Part shown: piece by piece, positions 1-8,279 of the stretch
Position numbering within the stretch: position 1 is the stretch's first letter
Layout of the letters: the number at the start of each line of letters is the position of its first letter
Assembly (NCBI RefSeq): GCF_023284005.1
Contig: NZ_JAKIKS010000012.1
Span: forward strand, 1-64,000
Length of the DNA stretch: 64,000 nt
Reading direction: 5' to 3'
Source of the DNA: Shewanella surugensis
Lineage (GTDB): Bacteria > Pseudomonadota > Gammaproteobacteria > Enterobacterales > Shewanellaceae
Notes under the pieces: model-generated
Told to the model about the DNA's origin: nothing
Databases searched by the model: none
The model's input: the letters and a program-made list of their open reading frames with translations, nothing else
Translations under genes and position numbers: made by a program

Positions 1-2
1 TA

Positions 3-236
3 GAATCGACCTTTGCGACGGTGCGATTACGGACACATAAGGTAAAAAGCTGTGGTAGTCGTAAGACAACATTAATGATGGTGTTTAAACTGGCGCAATC
101 AGCAGAAAAAAAGTGGTATCGCCTGCGAGGTTTTAAGCTGCTTGCTGATGTCATATCAGGTATTCAATTTAAAGATGGTGAGCGGATCACTCAAGATCAA
201 ACAGAACATCACGATTCATTGATACACCACATTTGA
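3..236 (+). mobile_element. IS256-family transposase, C-terminal fragment (cut by window edge)
   Basis: The reading frame is open from base 3 and begins ESTFATVRLRT, so the GTG at 21 is an internal codon and not a start. The motif, then SRKTTLMMVFKLAQSAEKKW and a tail LADVISGIQFKDG, match the C-terminal end of IS256/mutator-type DDE transposases as I know them. These cut and paste the element between its terminal inverted repeats. The catalytic residues would lie upstream of the window, so it cannot be told whether the gene is intact. Bases around 325-336 (cttgtgtacaca) resemble an IS256-type terminal repeat and could mark the right end of the element. That end call is inference. Confidence 0.75.
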
Positions 237-290
237 CAATAACTCATGTCATTAATGCAGGAGCAATTAACGCCCTTGCCTAAAAGACTT

Positions 291-319
291 TAAATTCCAG
301 CTGGATCCTGCACTTTCAA
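291..319 (-). repeat. interspersed repeat copy A (minus orientation)
   Basis: The reverse complement reads ttgaaagtgcaggatc followed by cagctggaattta. It matches the cores at 20641-20686 and 43571-43603 (tgaag-tgc-gaattcagct). It sits just past the transposase fragment in the otherwise gene-free stretch 237-464. Such short intergenic elements are scattered in Shewanella genomes to my knowledge. Family identity is inferred from three to four copies only. Confidence 0.45.
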
Positions 320-464
320 TGAGCTTGTGTACACACCAAGCTTATTGAAGATGCGGTTGAGTGTAACGAAGGAGGGAGAATGAACCAAATGTCAGGGTAT
401 ATTTACATTCCGATTAATTATCAGTAGCCTACTTACTCATCATTTTAAGAGTAAAGATAAATTA

Positions 465-1211
465 ATGAGAAAGAATATATTGATCACTGGGGCGAGTTCT
501 GGGCTAGGTAAAGGGATGGCTGTTGAGTTTGCCAAAAAAGGACGAAATTTAGCCTTATGTGCCAGACGTATTGACCTATTAGAAAGTTTGAAACAGGAGT
601 TACTCGCTTTAGATCCCAATATTCATATTATTGTGAAACAACTTGATGTGAATGAGCATCAACAAGTCTTTGAAGTCTTTAACGCGTGTCACGAAGAACT
701 GGGTGGGCTCGATCGTATTATTATCAATGCAGGCATTGGTAAGGGGGTCACTATTGGCACGGGCTATTTTAGAATTAATAAACAGACCGCTCAGACCAAT
801 TTCATTGCTGCATTAGCGCAGGCAGAAGCCGCAATGGAGATTTTTAGAAAACAAAACTCAGGGCATCTAGTGACGATTTCTTCATTTAGTGCCCTAAGAG
901 GTTTTAGGCGAGCGCTCACCGTTTATGCTGCAACAAAAGCGGCCTTATCATCTTTAACGGAAGGGATCAGAATTGATGTGATGGGTACACTGATTAAAGT
1001 GACGTGTGTTCATCCTGGTTTTATTCGCAGTGAAATGAACGAAAAAGTAAAAAAAGTGCCTTTTATGGTCGATACAGAGACGGGTTGCCGTGCTATAGTA
1101 AAGGGCATTGAAGCTGAAAAATCGACTTGCTACGCGCCGCGTTGGCCCTGGGCTTGGATGCAGTTACTGGTGCGTATTGTGCCCGCCAAATATTTAAAAG
1201 CGATGAGTTGA
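465..1211 (+). CDS. short-chain dehydrogenase/reductase (SDR)
   Basis: A 248-residue classical SDR, an NAD(P)-dependent oxidoreductase of unknown substrate. The N-terminal Rossmann motif TGASSGLGKG (residues about 8-17) binds the cofactor. INAGIG near residue 88 is the NNAG-like structural motif. A serine in TISSFSA and the pair YAATKAA (about residue 155) supply the Ser-Tyr-Lys catalytic set. An arginine-rich CARRIDLLE after strand 2 hints at NADPH preference. The C-terminus WPWAWMQLLVRIVPAKYL is hydrophobic, as in membrane-associated SDRs. It stands alone between an IS remnant and the convergent VOC gene. Fold and motifs are clear; substrate is not. Confidence 0.85.
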   Translation: MRKNILITGASSGLGKGMAVEFAKKGRNLALCARRIDLLESLKQELLALDPNIHIIVKQLDVNEHQQVFEVFNACHEELGGLDRIIINAGIGKGVTIGTGYFRINKQTAQTNFIAALAQAEAAMEIFRKQNSGHLVTISSFSALRGFRRALTVYAATKAALSSLTEGIRIDVMGTLIKVTCVHPGFIRSEMNEKVKKVPFMVDTETGCRAIVKGIEAEKSTCYAPRWPWAWMQLLVRIVPAKYLKAMS

Positions 1212-1294
1212 TACATCATTGTCAGATGATCTCAATGAAAGACTAGATTAACTTCCATTGAGATTATGCTGCTTGATTTAAATCTATATCTTGG

Positions 1295-1714
1295 TTAATC
1301 ATATTGATTTCGTTGACTGGGGACATCGCTTTTATATTGCACGAATTCGACTTCGTAACCATCAGGATCGATGTAATAGACGTTTTCTCTATAAGGATTG
1401 TCAGCACCTTCTTTATCGACGCCATAGCCAATGATTTTCAACCGATCGATGACGCCTTGAAGATCATGAGTGACAAAAGCAAAGTGGGCGAGGCCGATTT
1501 GATGTCCACTTAAGTTACGATTTTCACCTTCACCATTATCATTGAGACTCAAGTATTGATAGTCATCACCAAAATGGACCCAATTTCTGGGTTTACCATG
1601 CCAACTGGCTTCTCCACCGCCTCTGACTTGCCAATGCGGGAAAATGGCTTGATAAAAAGCCAGTGATTTGGGGATATCGTTGACAACGAGGTTGATATGT
1701 TCGAGTTGGATCAT
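1295..1714 (-). CDS. VOC-family (glyoxalase/bleomycin-resistance-like) protein
   Basis: A single-domain vicinal-oxygen-chelate protein of 139 residues. It opens with IQLEHINLVVNDIPKSLAFY, the first beta-alpha-beta-beta-beta unit carrying a metal-binding His. A second half follows (AHFAFVTHDLQGVIDRL) and it ends in YYIDPDGYEVEFVQY, with a metal-ligand Glu. The DPDGYEVEF end is typical of glyoxalase I, dioxygenase and fosfomycin-resistance relatives. No substrate can be assigned. A good ribosome site (aaggaga, minus strand) precedes the ATG at 1714. It lies downstream of the flavin reductase on the same strand with about 60 bases between, so the two may be co-transcribed. Confidence 0.8.
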   Translation of the reverse strand: MIQLEHINLVVNDIPKSLAFYQAIFPHWQVRGGGEASWHGKPRNWVHFGDDYQYLSLNDNGEGENRNLSGHQIGLAHFAFVTHDLQGVIDRLKIIGYGVDKEGADNPYRENVYYIDPDGYEVEFVQYKSDVPSQRNQYD

Positions 1715-1772
1715 GATTTTCTCCTTAAAATTTAAATGAGCTTTCCTGTTTAATTATTTCTTTTACAATAGA

Positions 1773-2381
1773 TTACATGCCGTAACTGTATTCTTGCTGT
1801 TTAGGGTAAGGTATCGCTGAGTGTTGGGTTCGTATTTGCCCAAGTGCTGTTGAATACTGATGTAGCATATGCAAACTGTAATCGATCCTTTCCCTTAACT
1901 GTTGATCTCGCTCATCATGGAATACCTGCTCATTTAAGACTTCGGTGACATTACGGATAATGAGATGATCCGGTGTCGCGACCAGTTTATTATTTTTTAA
2001 TGCATTCATACGCAGCTCTGCAATCGGGTATGCCCCACTAATACCACTGCACACGGCGACTAACAACACCGGTTTATGGGCAGTATCTTGACTATCACAC
2101 ATGAGTAAGAAATTTTTTATTAATGGGGATGCCATTCCTCCCCATTCTGGTGTAATTAAGATGAGGGCATTGGCTTGTTTGACTTGATGACGAATGAAAG
2201 GCCAAGTGCTGTCGGTGGCAACTTTACTTGTGCTTTCACCGTCCCAAAAAGGCAGTTGATAACGACAGAGTTCTAAGTGATTTATCTCGTCGAATCGATG
2301 ATTTGTGTCTGATAAGTAGCGTGCTACTTTTGCGCTTTGAGAGGCTTCTCTTTGACTGCCGCTAATAATTAATAATTTCAT
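1773..2381 (-). CDS. NAD(P)H-dependent FMN reductase-like flavoprotein
   Basis: A flavodoxin-fold NAD(P)H:FMN reductase, the family that includes chromate and azo-dye reductases. MKLLIISGSQREASQSAKVA gives the FMN phosphate-binding loop after strand 1. LILITPEWGGMASPLIKNFL corresponds to the TPEYN-type flavin motif, and VAVCSGISGAYPIAELR is a later flavin loop. I place the start at the ATG at 2381, where the fold begins; the open frame upstream to 2435 would add an unrelated leader. It diverges from the HTH regulator at 2568, with a perfect palindrome between them, so that regulator may control it. The reductant substrate is unknown. Confidence 0.8.
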   Translation of the reverse strand: MKLLIISGSQREASQSAKVARYLSDTNHRFDEINHLELCRYQLPFWDGESTSKVATDSTWPFIRHQVKQANALILITPEWGGMASPLIKNFLLMCDSQDTAHKPVLLVAVCSGISGAYPIAELRMNALKNNKLVATPDHLIIRNVTEVLNEQVFHDERDQQLRERIDYSLHMLHQYSTALGQIRTQHSAIPYPKQQEYSYGM

Positions 2382-2418
2382 CTTTAGTAATGTTTTTTTG
2401 TTTACTTGTGTTATATAA

Positions 2419-2433
2419 GGTAAATACTTTACC
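2419..2433. promoter_or_regulatory. palindromic operator candidate ggtaaa-tac-tttacc
   Basis: A perfect 6-bp inverted repeat with a 3-base spacer lies between the divergent flavin reductase and HTH-regulator genes. A further tttact run lies beside it. The position, just upstream of the flavin reductase start, suits repressor binding. Assignment to the neighbouring regulator is inference. Confidence 0.45.
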
Positions 2434-2567
2434 AAGTAAAGTAAAGAAAAAAGTTTACATAATTGTTATTTGGGTAATAATAAGCGTGAAATGACTAATC
2501 AGGAGTCGATGGCTTGAAGTCGAAGGTCTGAAGCCTCAGAGAATGAATTGAATGATGAGGATATAGG

Positions 2568-3185
2568 ATGAAAACCAGTGAGAAAATTTTACAAACGCTG
2601 AAAATAAAAGGGCCACAAACTGCTAAAGTGTTAGCTGATGAGCTTGCACTCACCACTATGGGGGTTAGGCAACATCTTCAAGGATTAGAAGAGAGCGGCG
2701 ATGTGGTTTTTGAAGACAAAAAAGCCTTACGAGGGCGTCCGACTCGTTATTGGTCACTGACGACACAAAGTAACAGTCACTTTAGCGATCGTCATCCTGA
2801 ATTGACGGTGCAGCTGATTGATTCTGTTAAAACCATTTTTGGGGATGAGGGGCTAGAACAATTAATCGAGCATCGGGAGTTAGCTTCACTTGAGTTGTAT
2901 TTAGCAGCCATGAAAAAGAAAGACAGTTTATTGGATAAGTTATCTGTGCTTGAGAAATTACGAACAGATGAAGGTTATATGGCCAGTATTGAGCAAGAAG
3001 GGGATATTTTTTGGCTGCTCGAAAATCATTGTCCTATTTGTGCTGCGGCGAGTCAGTGTTTGAATTTTTGTCGTTCAGAATTACAACTGTTTCAACGTTT
3101 ATTTGAGGGGATTGCGGCAGTGAGCCGCGAAGAGCATATTATTGAAGGTGCGAGGCGTTGTGCCTATAAAGTTGTGCCCGTTTAA
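2568..3185 (+). CDS. HTH transcriptional regulator with cysteine cluster (SufR/DeoR-like)
   Basis: A 205-residue DNA-binding regulator. An N-terminal winged helix covers about residues 1-70 (SEKILQTLKIKGPQTAKVLA, then TTMGVRQHLQGLEESG, and the wing RGRPTRYWSLT). The C-terminal half holds ENHCPICAAASQCLNFCRSE and, near the end, RRCAYKV. These give five cysteines (CX2CX5CX3C plus one), an arrangement suited to an iron-sulfur cluster or metal, as in SufR-type regulators. It diverges from the flavin reductase, which it may regulate in response to redox state or metal. The fold call is firm; cluster binding is inference. Confidence 0.82.
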   Translation: MKTSEKILQTLKIKGPQTAKVLADELALTTMGVRQHLQGLEESGDVVFEDKKALRGRPTRYWSLTTQSNSHFSDRHPELTVQLIDSVKTIFGDEGLEQLIEHRELASLELYLAAMKKKDSLLDKLSVLEKLRTDEGYMASIEQEGDIFWLLENHCPICAAASQCLNFCRSELQLFQRLFEGIAAVSREEHIIEGARRCAYKVVPV

Positions 3186-3293
3186 GCTGGGTAGGTTATT
3201 GATAAAGTATGAACTGCTGTGAAATGCAAGTATGGTTGTTTTGATCTACTGACTTAATGGAGTCTTTTTAAAGTGTATTTTGTGTGAGGTACT

Positions 3294-4055
3294 ATGAAGT
3301 CGAAACGAGGCCGTTTGGATCGATTTGTGAGTCGCAGGCTTAATGTCAGTTGTAATCAAGTGAGAGTGATGCTGGCAAAAAGTCAAGTGAGGGTGGATGG
3401 CAAGGTGGCAAAAGACAGAGATTTACTGATTGATGAGTTTGCTCATATCTGTGTGGATGAGCACATATTACAAGATAATCAGCCTCGATATGTGATGTTG
3501 CACAAACCGATTGGTGTCGTGAGTGCGACGCGAGATGATCAGCACAAAACGGTCATTGATTGTTTAGGCATTAATTATGTAGAAAAGGGCTTAGCAAGCA
3601 GCTTAGAAGAGGGCTTAGAAAAAGGGATGAGTGCAGATGAAAACGATTTGCATATTGTGGGAAGACTGGATCTAAACACCTCTGGACTTGTATTGTTAAC
3701 CAATGATGGTCGCTGGTCTAAGGCGTTGATGTCTCCAGAGAATAAAGTCGAAAAGGTGTACCGAGTCACACTGCAAAATCCGCTTACTCAAGATTATATC
3801 GACGCCTTTGCCAATGGGATGTATTTTGCCTACGAAGATATCACTACGTTACCGGTAAAATTGGAAATACAAAGTGAATATGTGGCGATGGTAACCTTAA
3901 TGGAGGGACGATATCATCAAATTAAGCGTATGTTTGGTCGTTTTAGGAACCCAGTACTTGCACTGCATCGTTTATCCGTCGGTCATATTGTGCTAGAGCC
4001 CAGTTTGCTGGTAGGGCAAAGTCGCAGATTATCTCAGGCTGAAGTTCAGTTATAA
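3294..4055 (+). CDS. rsuA: RsuA-family 16S rRNA pseudouridine synthase
   Basis: An RsuA/RluB/E/F family pseudouridine synthase; RsuA modifies U516 of 16S rRNA. The N-terminal S4 RNA-binding domain (RLDRFVSRRLNVSCNQVRVM) is followed by the synthase domain, with YVMLHKPIGVVSATRD and the catalytic loop GRLDLNTSGLVLLTNDG, whose Asp is the nucleophile. EGRYHQIKRMFG is the RsuA-type motif III. At 253 residues it is about 20 longer than E. coli RsuA. The excess is a Glu/Gly/Leu-rich insert (about residues 97-118) just before the catalytic loop. RsuA versus a paralogue cannot be settled without alignment. Confidence 0.82.
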   Translation: MKSKRGRLDRFVSRRLNVSCNQVRVMLAKSQVRVDGKVAKDRDLLIDEFAHICVDEHILQDNQPRYVMLHKPIGVVSATRDDQHKTVIDCLGINYVEKGLASSLEEGLEKGMSADENDLHIVGRLDLNTSGLVLLTNDGRWSKALMSPENKVEKVYRVTLQNPLTQDYIDAFANGMYFAYEDITTLPVKLEIQSEYVAMVTLMEGRYHQIKRMFGRFRNPVLALHRLSVGHIVLEPSLLVGQSRRLSQAEVQL

Positions 4056-4130
4056 GACTGTGGATCATATGGTGTGTGCCCCATTCTGCCGCTAGGGAAA
4101 CATCTTGGATTTATTTGGGGCTAAGATCGT

Positions 4131-4159
4131 AAAGCTAGCAGATAACAGCTGCTAGCTTT
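4131..4159. terminator. stem-loop between convergent genes
   Basis: An 11-bp perfect stem aaagctagcag/ctgctagcttt with a 7-base loop lies between rsuA (+) and the transporter gene (-). It probably serves both as a bidirectional terminator, though the U-tracts are weak. Confidence 0.6.
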
Positions 4160-4181
4160 AGGCGATTATTTGAAGTCAGAC

Positions 4182-5717
4182 TTACGCTTGTTGTTGCTGT
4201 AAGCGGTATAACCATTGACCATACAAAAAGATCCCGACAGCAGACGTGGCACCAATGCCGCCGATAATATACCAAGCCATGCCGATGTCATGGGTGTTAT
4301 AAAGTAATTGGGTTAATTGCTTGGCAGGTTCGCCAGTAAAAGCGACGAGTCTGTCGAAAGCTTCACCTTGAGGGATGGCATGAATGGCATTCTCACTCAT
4401 ACCGCGCTCAGCAAGAAGCTCGCGAGAAAAGCGCTCTTTGGAAGCAAAGTGTTCATACAGTTTGGGTCCAAAATAGCCTTCTAATCCCCAACCCAATCCT
4501 TGAGGTAACATCACAAAACCCAAGTACATGGCTTTTTTACCCTCAGGCGCGATATTGCCCATAAATTCATTTTTCTTTGGGCTTATCATCATTTCACCGA
4601 TGGAAAATAAGGCGATGGCCAGCACTATCATCCAAGCGGCATTGGTAGCACCGATAAACACAAAGGCTAAAATACTGAATAAACAGCCGACTAACATGGC
4701 GCTGGTGATACGATATTTAGCCGTTAAAGCGGCAATTAAAAAACAGCTGGTCATGATCATACCAGCATTTAAGTTAAGCATACCTTCGGGCATGACTTTT
4801 GTGCCGGCGTTATCCAATCCAAGCCAAAATTGTAAAAAGCCACTGCTGGTGCCTTCGCCATTAAACAGAGTGGTGATAATCACACTGGTGTCGACCCACT
4901 CAGCAATGTGAATCGGGAGGACGTCAAATAAAGAATTAAATAAAAACCAGAAGCCGGAAAAAACCAGCATGTAGTAAATAACCACAGGCTTTTTAAGTTC
5001 ATGGAGTGCATCCTTCCATAAGACTTCTTGTTTGAGCTCTCCAGATTTTATTTTGGCATTTCGCACTAAACGTGCTTCTTTATCAGGTTCTTTATAGGCG
5101 AGTAATAAAAGTAAGTTACAAGAGATGATAGTAGCACAAGCAAAAAAGACATTATCCCAAGACAGCTGGCGCATATGGACGGCAACCAGAGGACCTAAAA
5201 AGCCCCCAATGTTGACGACTTGATAAAAAACTCCCCATGCCATGGAAGAGTTATTGCGATTGGTTGCTAATACTAAGGTCCCTTGGATCCCTGGTTTAAA
5301 AATACCGGTGCCTCCACCGAGTAACATAGCACCAATAAGAAAGCCCCAAAAGCTCGGGAAAAAAGCCATCACCAGATAGCCTGCAATTTTTATTAAGGTT
5401 GACACGAAAATGGTTTCTTTATAGCCAACGCGGTCGGATATTCCGCCAGTGAATACAGGAATAAACGTTTGCATTAAGGCCCAGGTGGAAATAATCACCC
5501 CGTAATCACTTAAGCTTATTCCTAGACCGCCAGCGGAGCTCGGGGCTTTGGCATAGAGACCTGCACTGGCTTTAACGCCGTAATAAGCGATACGTTCGAT
5601 GAGTTCCATGCCACCGACCATCCAAAAGATATAGCTTAAACTGGCAATAGAAGCCCACATGCCCAGTTGCTTGACTTCACGCAGATCATTACCTGTGTGG
5701 GAAATACTCTGACTCAT
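4182..5717 (-). CDS. POT/PTR-like MFS transporter
   Basis: An inner-membrane protein of 511 residues with about 12 hydrophobic segments. ELIERIAYYGVKA near residue 38 matches the ExxERFxYYG proton-coupling motif of proton-dependent oligopeptide transporters. GGISDRVGYKETIFVS is the MFS loop 2-3 motif, and GGGTGIFKPGIQGTL the POT-type segment in helix 4. Substrates of the family are di/tripeptides, nitrate or others; none can be named here. There is a long loop between the last two helices (FGPKLYEHFASKERFSREL onwards). The gene is monocistronic, facing rsuA. Confidence 0.78.
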   Translation of the reverse strand: MSQSISHTGNDLREVKQLGMWASIASLSYIFWMVGGMELIERIAYYGVKASAGLYAKAPSSAGGLGISLSDYGVIISTWALMQTFIPVFTGGISDRVGYKETIFVSTLIKIAGYLVMAFFPSFWGFLIGAMLLGGGTGIFKPGIQGTLVLATNRNNSSMAWGVFYQVVNIGGFLGPLVAVHMRQLSWDNVFFACATIISCNLLLLLAYKEPDKEARLVRNAKIKSGELKQEVLWKDALHELKKPVVIYYMLVFSGFWFLFNSLFDVLPIHIAEWVDTSVIITTLFNGEGTSSGFLQFWLGLDNAGTKVMPEGMLNLNAGMIMTSCFLIAALTAKYRITSAMLVGCLFSILAFVFIGATNAAWMIVLAIALFSIGEMMISPKKNEFMGNIAPEGKKAMYLGFVMLPQGLGWGLEGYFGPKLYEHFASKERFSRELLAERGMSENAIHAIPQGEAFDRLVAFTGEPAKQLTQLLYNTHDIGMAWYIIGGIGATSAVGIFLYGQWLYRLQQQQA

Positions 5718-6260
5718 CCTGTCTTACCCCAAATAGTGTCATAAAACGGCTTTACCTTGTTTTGCTAACCTTTATTCGTTTGATAGTGGGTTATGCGGTA
5801 AATGTTAACGTTTATGAAATGATGTATTGTTTTTGTTTTAAGTTGGCTACTTTACCTAATTTGAGTCAAAACGCCAAATTTGTGGCTTCAGTTGTTCGAT
5901 GTTAACTCGGCTTCACCCCATAGAGGCTGTAGAACTAGATTGGATGCGAATGAGTGTACTCGCTTCACTGTTTCTTATTTTGGTGTTGATACTGTGGTGA
6001 TCATTGATGAAAGACTGAGGTAATAGACTGTGTAGTGTTTAGGAGTCGGGGGACTCAATTGGCTTTTAAACAGTGGAGGGGGATTAGCGGTGACTGTACA
6101 GTTAAAATGGATATGGGAGCGAGTCATTTCAATGACGATTAAAGCTATGGTTTTTTTGAAATAGCGAACTGACATTAAAATAGGAATATTGAGGCTGGAA
6201 TTCGGAAATAGTCTGGGGGTATGCTGGTGGTTTTAGCATCCCTGCCAGTTTATGGGTTAA
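5718..6260. other. gene-free stretch
   Basis: This 543-base gap separates the transporter gene from the secreted kinase-like gene. A 66-codon frame on the minus strand (5975-6175) has no family resemblance or ribosome site and I do not accept it. I see no RNA gene or clear repeat. The left part should hold the transporter promoter. Confidence 0.5.
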
Positions 6261-7511
6261 TTATTGAATACTAACAAAGTCAGGAGCCGCTCTGTCTAGA
6301 AAGCCTGCTAAACAAGAAGCATAATCATTACAGATAAACTCATTTTGTTCTTCGGTGTTCCATTCTAATGTTGTTTCATTTTCGATGACATGATTGGCAA
6401 TGATGTACCACATGCTGAGATCTGGGGTGAGTTTTGCCACTCGGTTACCAAAGAAATAGTATTTAAAGCTGCTGGATTTAGCACGTAAAGTAAGTGCCTT
6501 TGTTATTTTTCTATCTAAGAATTTTGCATCAGTGGCTGAAATGATACCAATGCCAGATGTCCCTAAATCAATAATTTTTACTTTAGGTGTCTCACTGATA
6601 TCAATTTGTATGTTAGCTTTTGATATCGGATGAATACTATTTAAGTAAGTACCTTTTGGCCAGTTTTCATTAGAGATAATAATATTACCGGGATGTAAAT
6701 CGTAATGTTGAAAACCATACTTTTCATTAGCTGTTTTCAACGATGTTAACAGTTGCAGAAAGACAGAATAAGCGGCTTTATCTCTTTTTTGTTCTGGGTA
6801 TACCGGATGACTGTAAAATGAGGTTAACCATTGTAGAAAATCAGCATAGGTTTCGTGATGAGGTGTGGAAGTAAATGATTCTTGATCAAAATAAAATTCT
6901 GAAAGCGGTTTACCACTGACATAATCGGTTACGATAAACGGAACGGCTTGACTATGCGTGCTGACATAGGTCATCCCCATGTGTTCATAGATTGGAAAAG
7001 TCGAAGGGAATGCTTCATCCGGTGCTGAAGCTTGATGCATTTGAGCATCAAGCTTAGTCATAACACATAAGTTTAAGCGTTCGCGATTAGCCTCTTCTAA
7101 AGAGGCGCCGGTAAAGTTTCTGGAAGGGATCAGGCTACTTTTGGAGTAGGGGAATATTTTTAATAACCGCACTTCTTCTTTATCGCTTTTACCCCAAACG
7201 TTAGGGTTTTTAATGACTTTAAAGACCAGCCCACCACCCGCTCCACTGCTGTGGCGTTTTTTTATTAAATAAAGCGCATTTGAGTTTTCATCTTCGGAAT
7301 AAAGTACTTTGGCCTCCGTGATTGTTGATTTTTCAGTTTGGTCAATGCAGTTAATGAAAATCTGATCGCGCTGTAATTGCTCATCGATTGAGAGAAACGT
7401 GTTGTCATACGGATGATTAACCGATCTTTCAGTCACTTCGATGGGGTTGCTTGCTATGCTACTGTTTGCATAGACAGCAGTGATAAAAAACAGAATATGT
7501 CTAAATGTCAT
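6261..7511 (-). CDS. secreted/periplasmic protein-kinase-like (phosphotransferase-fold) protein
   Basis: A 416-residue protein whose first 20 residues form a Sec signal peptide (FRHILFFITAVYANSSIA, cleavage likely before SNP). The mature part has kinase-fold landmarks. EVRLLKIFP carries the candidate ATP lysine (about K118). FIVTDYVSGKPL is a hinge-like segment. GFQHYDLHPGNIII (residues 267-279) supplies catalytic His-x-Asp and Asn, and VKIIDLGTSG has Asp315 at the DFG position. HYDLHPGN is most like aminoglycoside phosphotransferase/ABC1-type loops. Cysteines near 55, 149 and two near the C-terminus suit disulfides in the periplasm. The substrate is unknown. It stands alone and is AT-rich. 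A kinase fold with a signal peptide is unusual. Confidence 0.7.
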   Translation of the reverse strand: MTFRHILFFITAVYANSSIASNPIEVTERSVNHPYDNTFLSIDEQLQRDQIFINCIDQTEKSTITEAKVLYSEDENSNALYLIKKRHSSGAGGGLVFKVIKNPNVWGKSDKEEVRLLKIFPYSKSSLIPSRNFTGASLEEANRERLNLCVMTKLDAQMHQASAPDEAFPSTFPIYEHMGMTYVSTHSQAVPFIVTDYVSGKPLSEFYFDQESFTSTPHHETYADFLQWLTSFYSHPVYPEQKRDKAAYSVFLQLLTSLKTANEKYGFQHYDLHPGNIIISNENWPKGTYLNSIHPISKANIQIDISETPKVKIIDLGTSGIGIISATDAKFLDRKITKALTLRAKSSSFKYYFFGNRVAKLTPDLSMWYIIANHVIENETTLEWNTEEQNEFICNDYASCLAGFLDRAAPDFVSIQ

Positions 7512-7723
7512 TGTCTCTCTCTATATATCGTTTTTTCGATGTTGAAATCGATTTAATGTTAAGTTCAAATAAGGAATGGATGAAAGCAATTGCGGGTTAC
7601 TTTATCAACAATTCTATTTTATCGTTTTTAATATCAACGATGTACTAGACTAATCTATAAGAGACTAATGGATGTGAACGTTTTTTATTGAGTATGATTA
7701 GGCTATAACATCATACGATCAAT

Positions 7724-8035
7724 TTAGCTTTCTAGTTTCGCTAATTCGACTTTTTGCTCGGTGAGCTTGTCGATATCACGTTGATATTCAACTTGTTTGA
7801 CACGCTCTGTTTCAATGACAGCTTCAGGGGCTTTAGCGACAAAATCTTGATTTGATAGTGTCTTTTCGATGCGCTTAAACTCACTGTCAGCTTTGTCTAA
7901 TTGTTTATCGATATGGGCCACTTCAGTGGCAACATCGATAAGGCCTGCCATGGGTAAAGCTGTTCCATATGACCGATCAACTGAGTGCTTGAAAATGATA
8001 GGGGCGCTACAGCACCCTCTAGCACTGGCATTGAT
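7724..8035 (-). pseudogene. decayed duplicate of the valS 3' end
   Basis: Bases 7724-8035 align with 8280-8600, the 3' end of valS, at high identity. An open frame of 75 codons (7724-7951) reproduces the ValS C-terminal coiled coil (starting [20 protein letters not shown], ending LTEQKVELAKLES) with about eleven substitutions. Beyond 7951 similarity continues for roughly 85 bases but the frame is broken. It lacks all catalytic parts and is not a tRNA synthetase. It could be the remnant of a partial tandem duplication, or a displaced 3' end left by an element that once integrated at the end of valS. Expression as a free coiled-coil peptide is possible but unsupported. Confidence 0.85.
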
Positions 8036-8193
8036 TTATACTTATTGAACATGCTGAAAAATATAATTTTATAGTCATTTCGTTAATAGGATTCTGGAAC
8101 GTTAAGCGGGATCATTGATGGTGTAGGTGAGTCAATAGGGTGGCTCTTATTGCTGAGATCTAGGAATTACTCGAATTAAGGGGCGTTGATATT

Positions 8194-8225
8194 AAAAAGC
8201 CAGTGAATGTACTCACTGGCTTTTT
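8194..8225. terminator. valS bidirectional terminator
   Basis: A 10-bp stem aagccagtga/tcactggctt with a 6-base loop, flanked by A-runs on one side and T-runs on the other. It lies just downstream of valS (minus strand) and separates it from the duplicated 3' fragment. Confidence 0.85.
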
Positions 8226-8279
8226 ATATTTAACGATTTGTTAATGCTCGTCAAATGATGCTTCTAGTCAAGTTAAGCT

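Noticed and set aside
21..236. Stand-alone 71-codon gene starting at GTG 21
   Set aside because: The frame is open to the window edge and the residues before it (ESTFAT) belong to the same transposase, so it is a fragment, not a gene start.
5975..6175. 66-codon frame on the minus strand
   Set aside because: No ribosome site, no recognisable motif and a composition unlike neighbouring genes.
7724..7951. A real 75-residue coiled-coil protein
   Set aside because: It is the copied valS tail with broken flanking homology; a pseudogene fragment explains it better.
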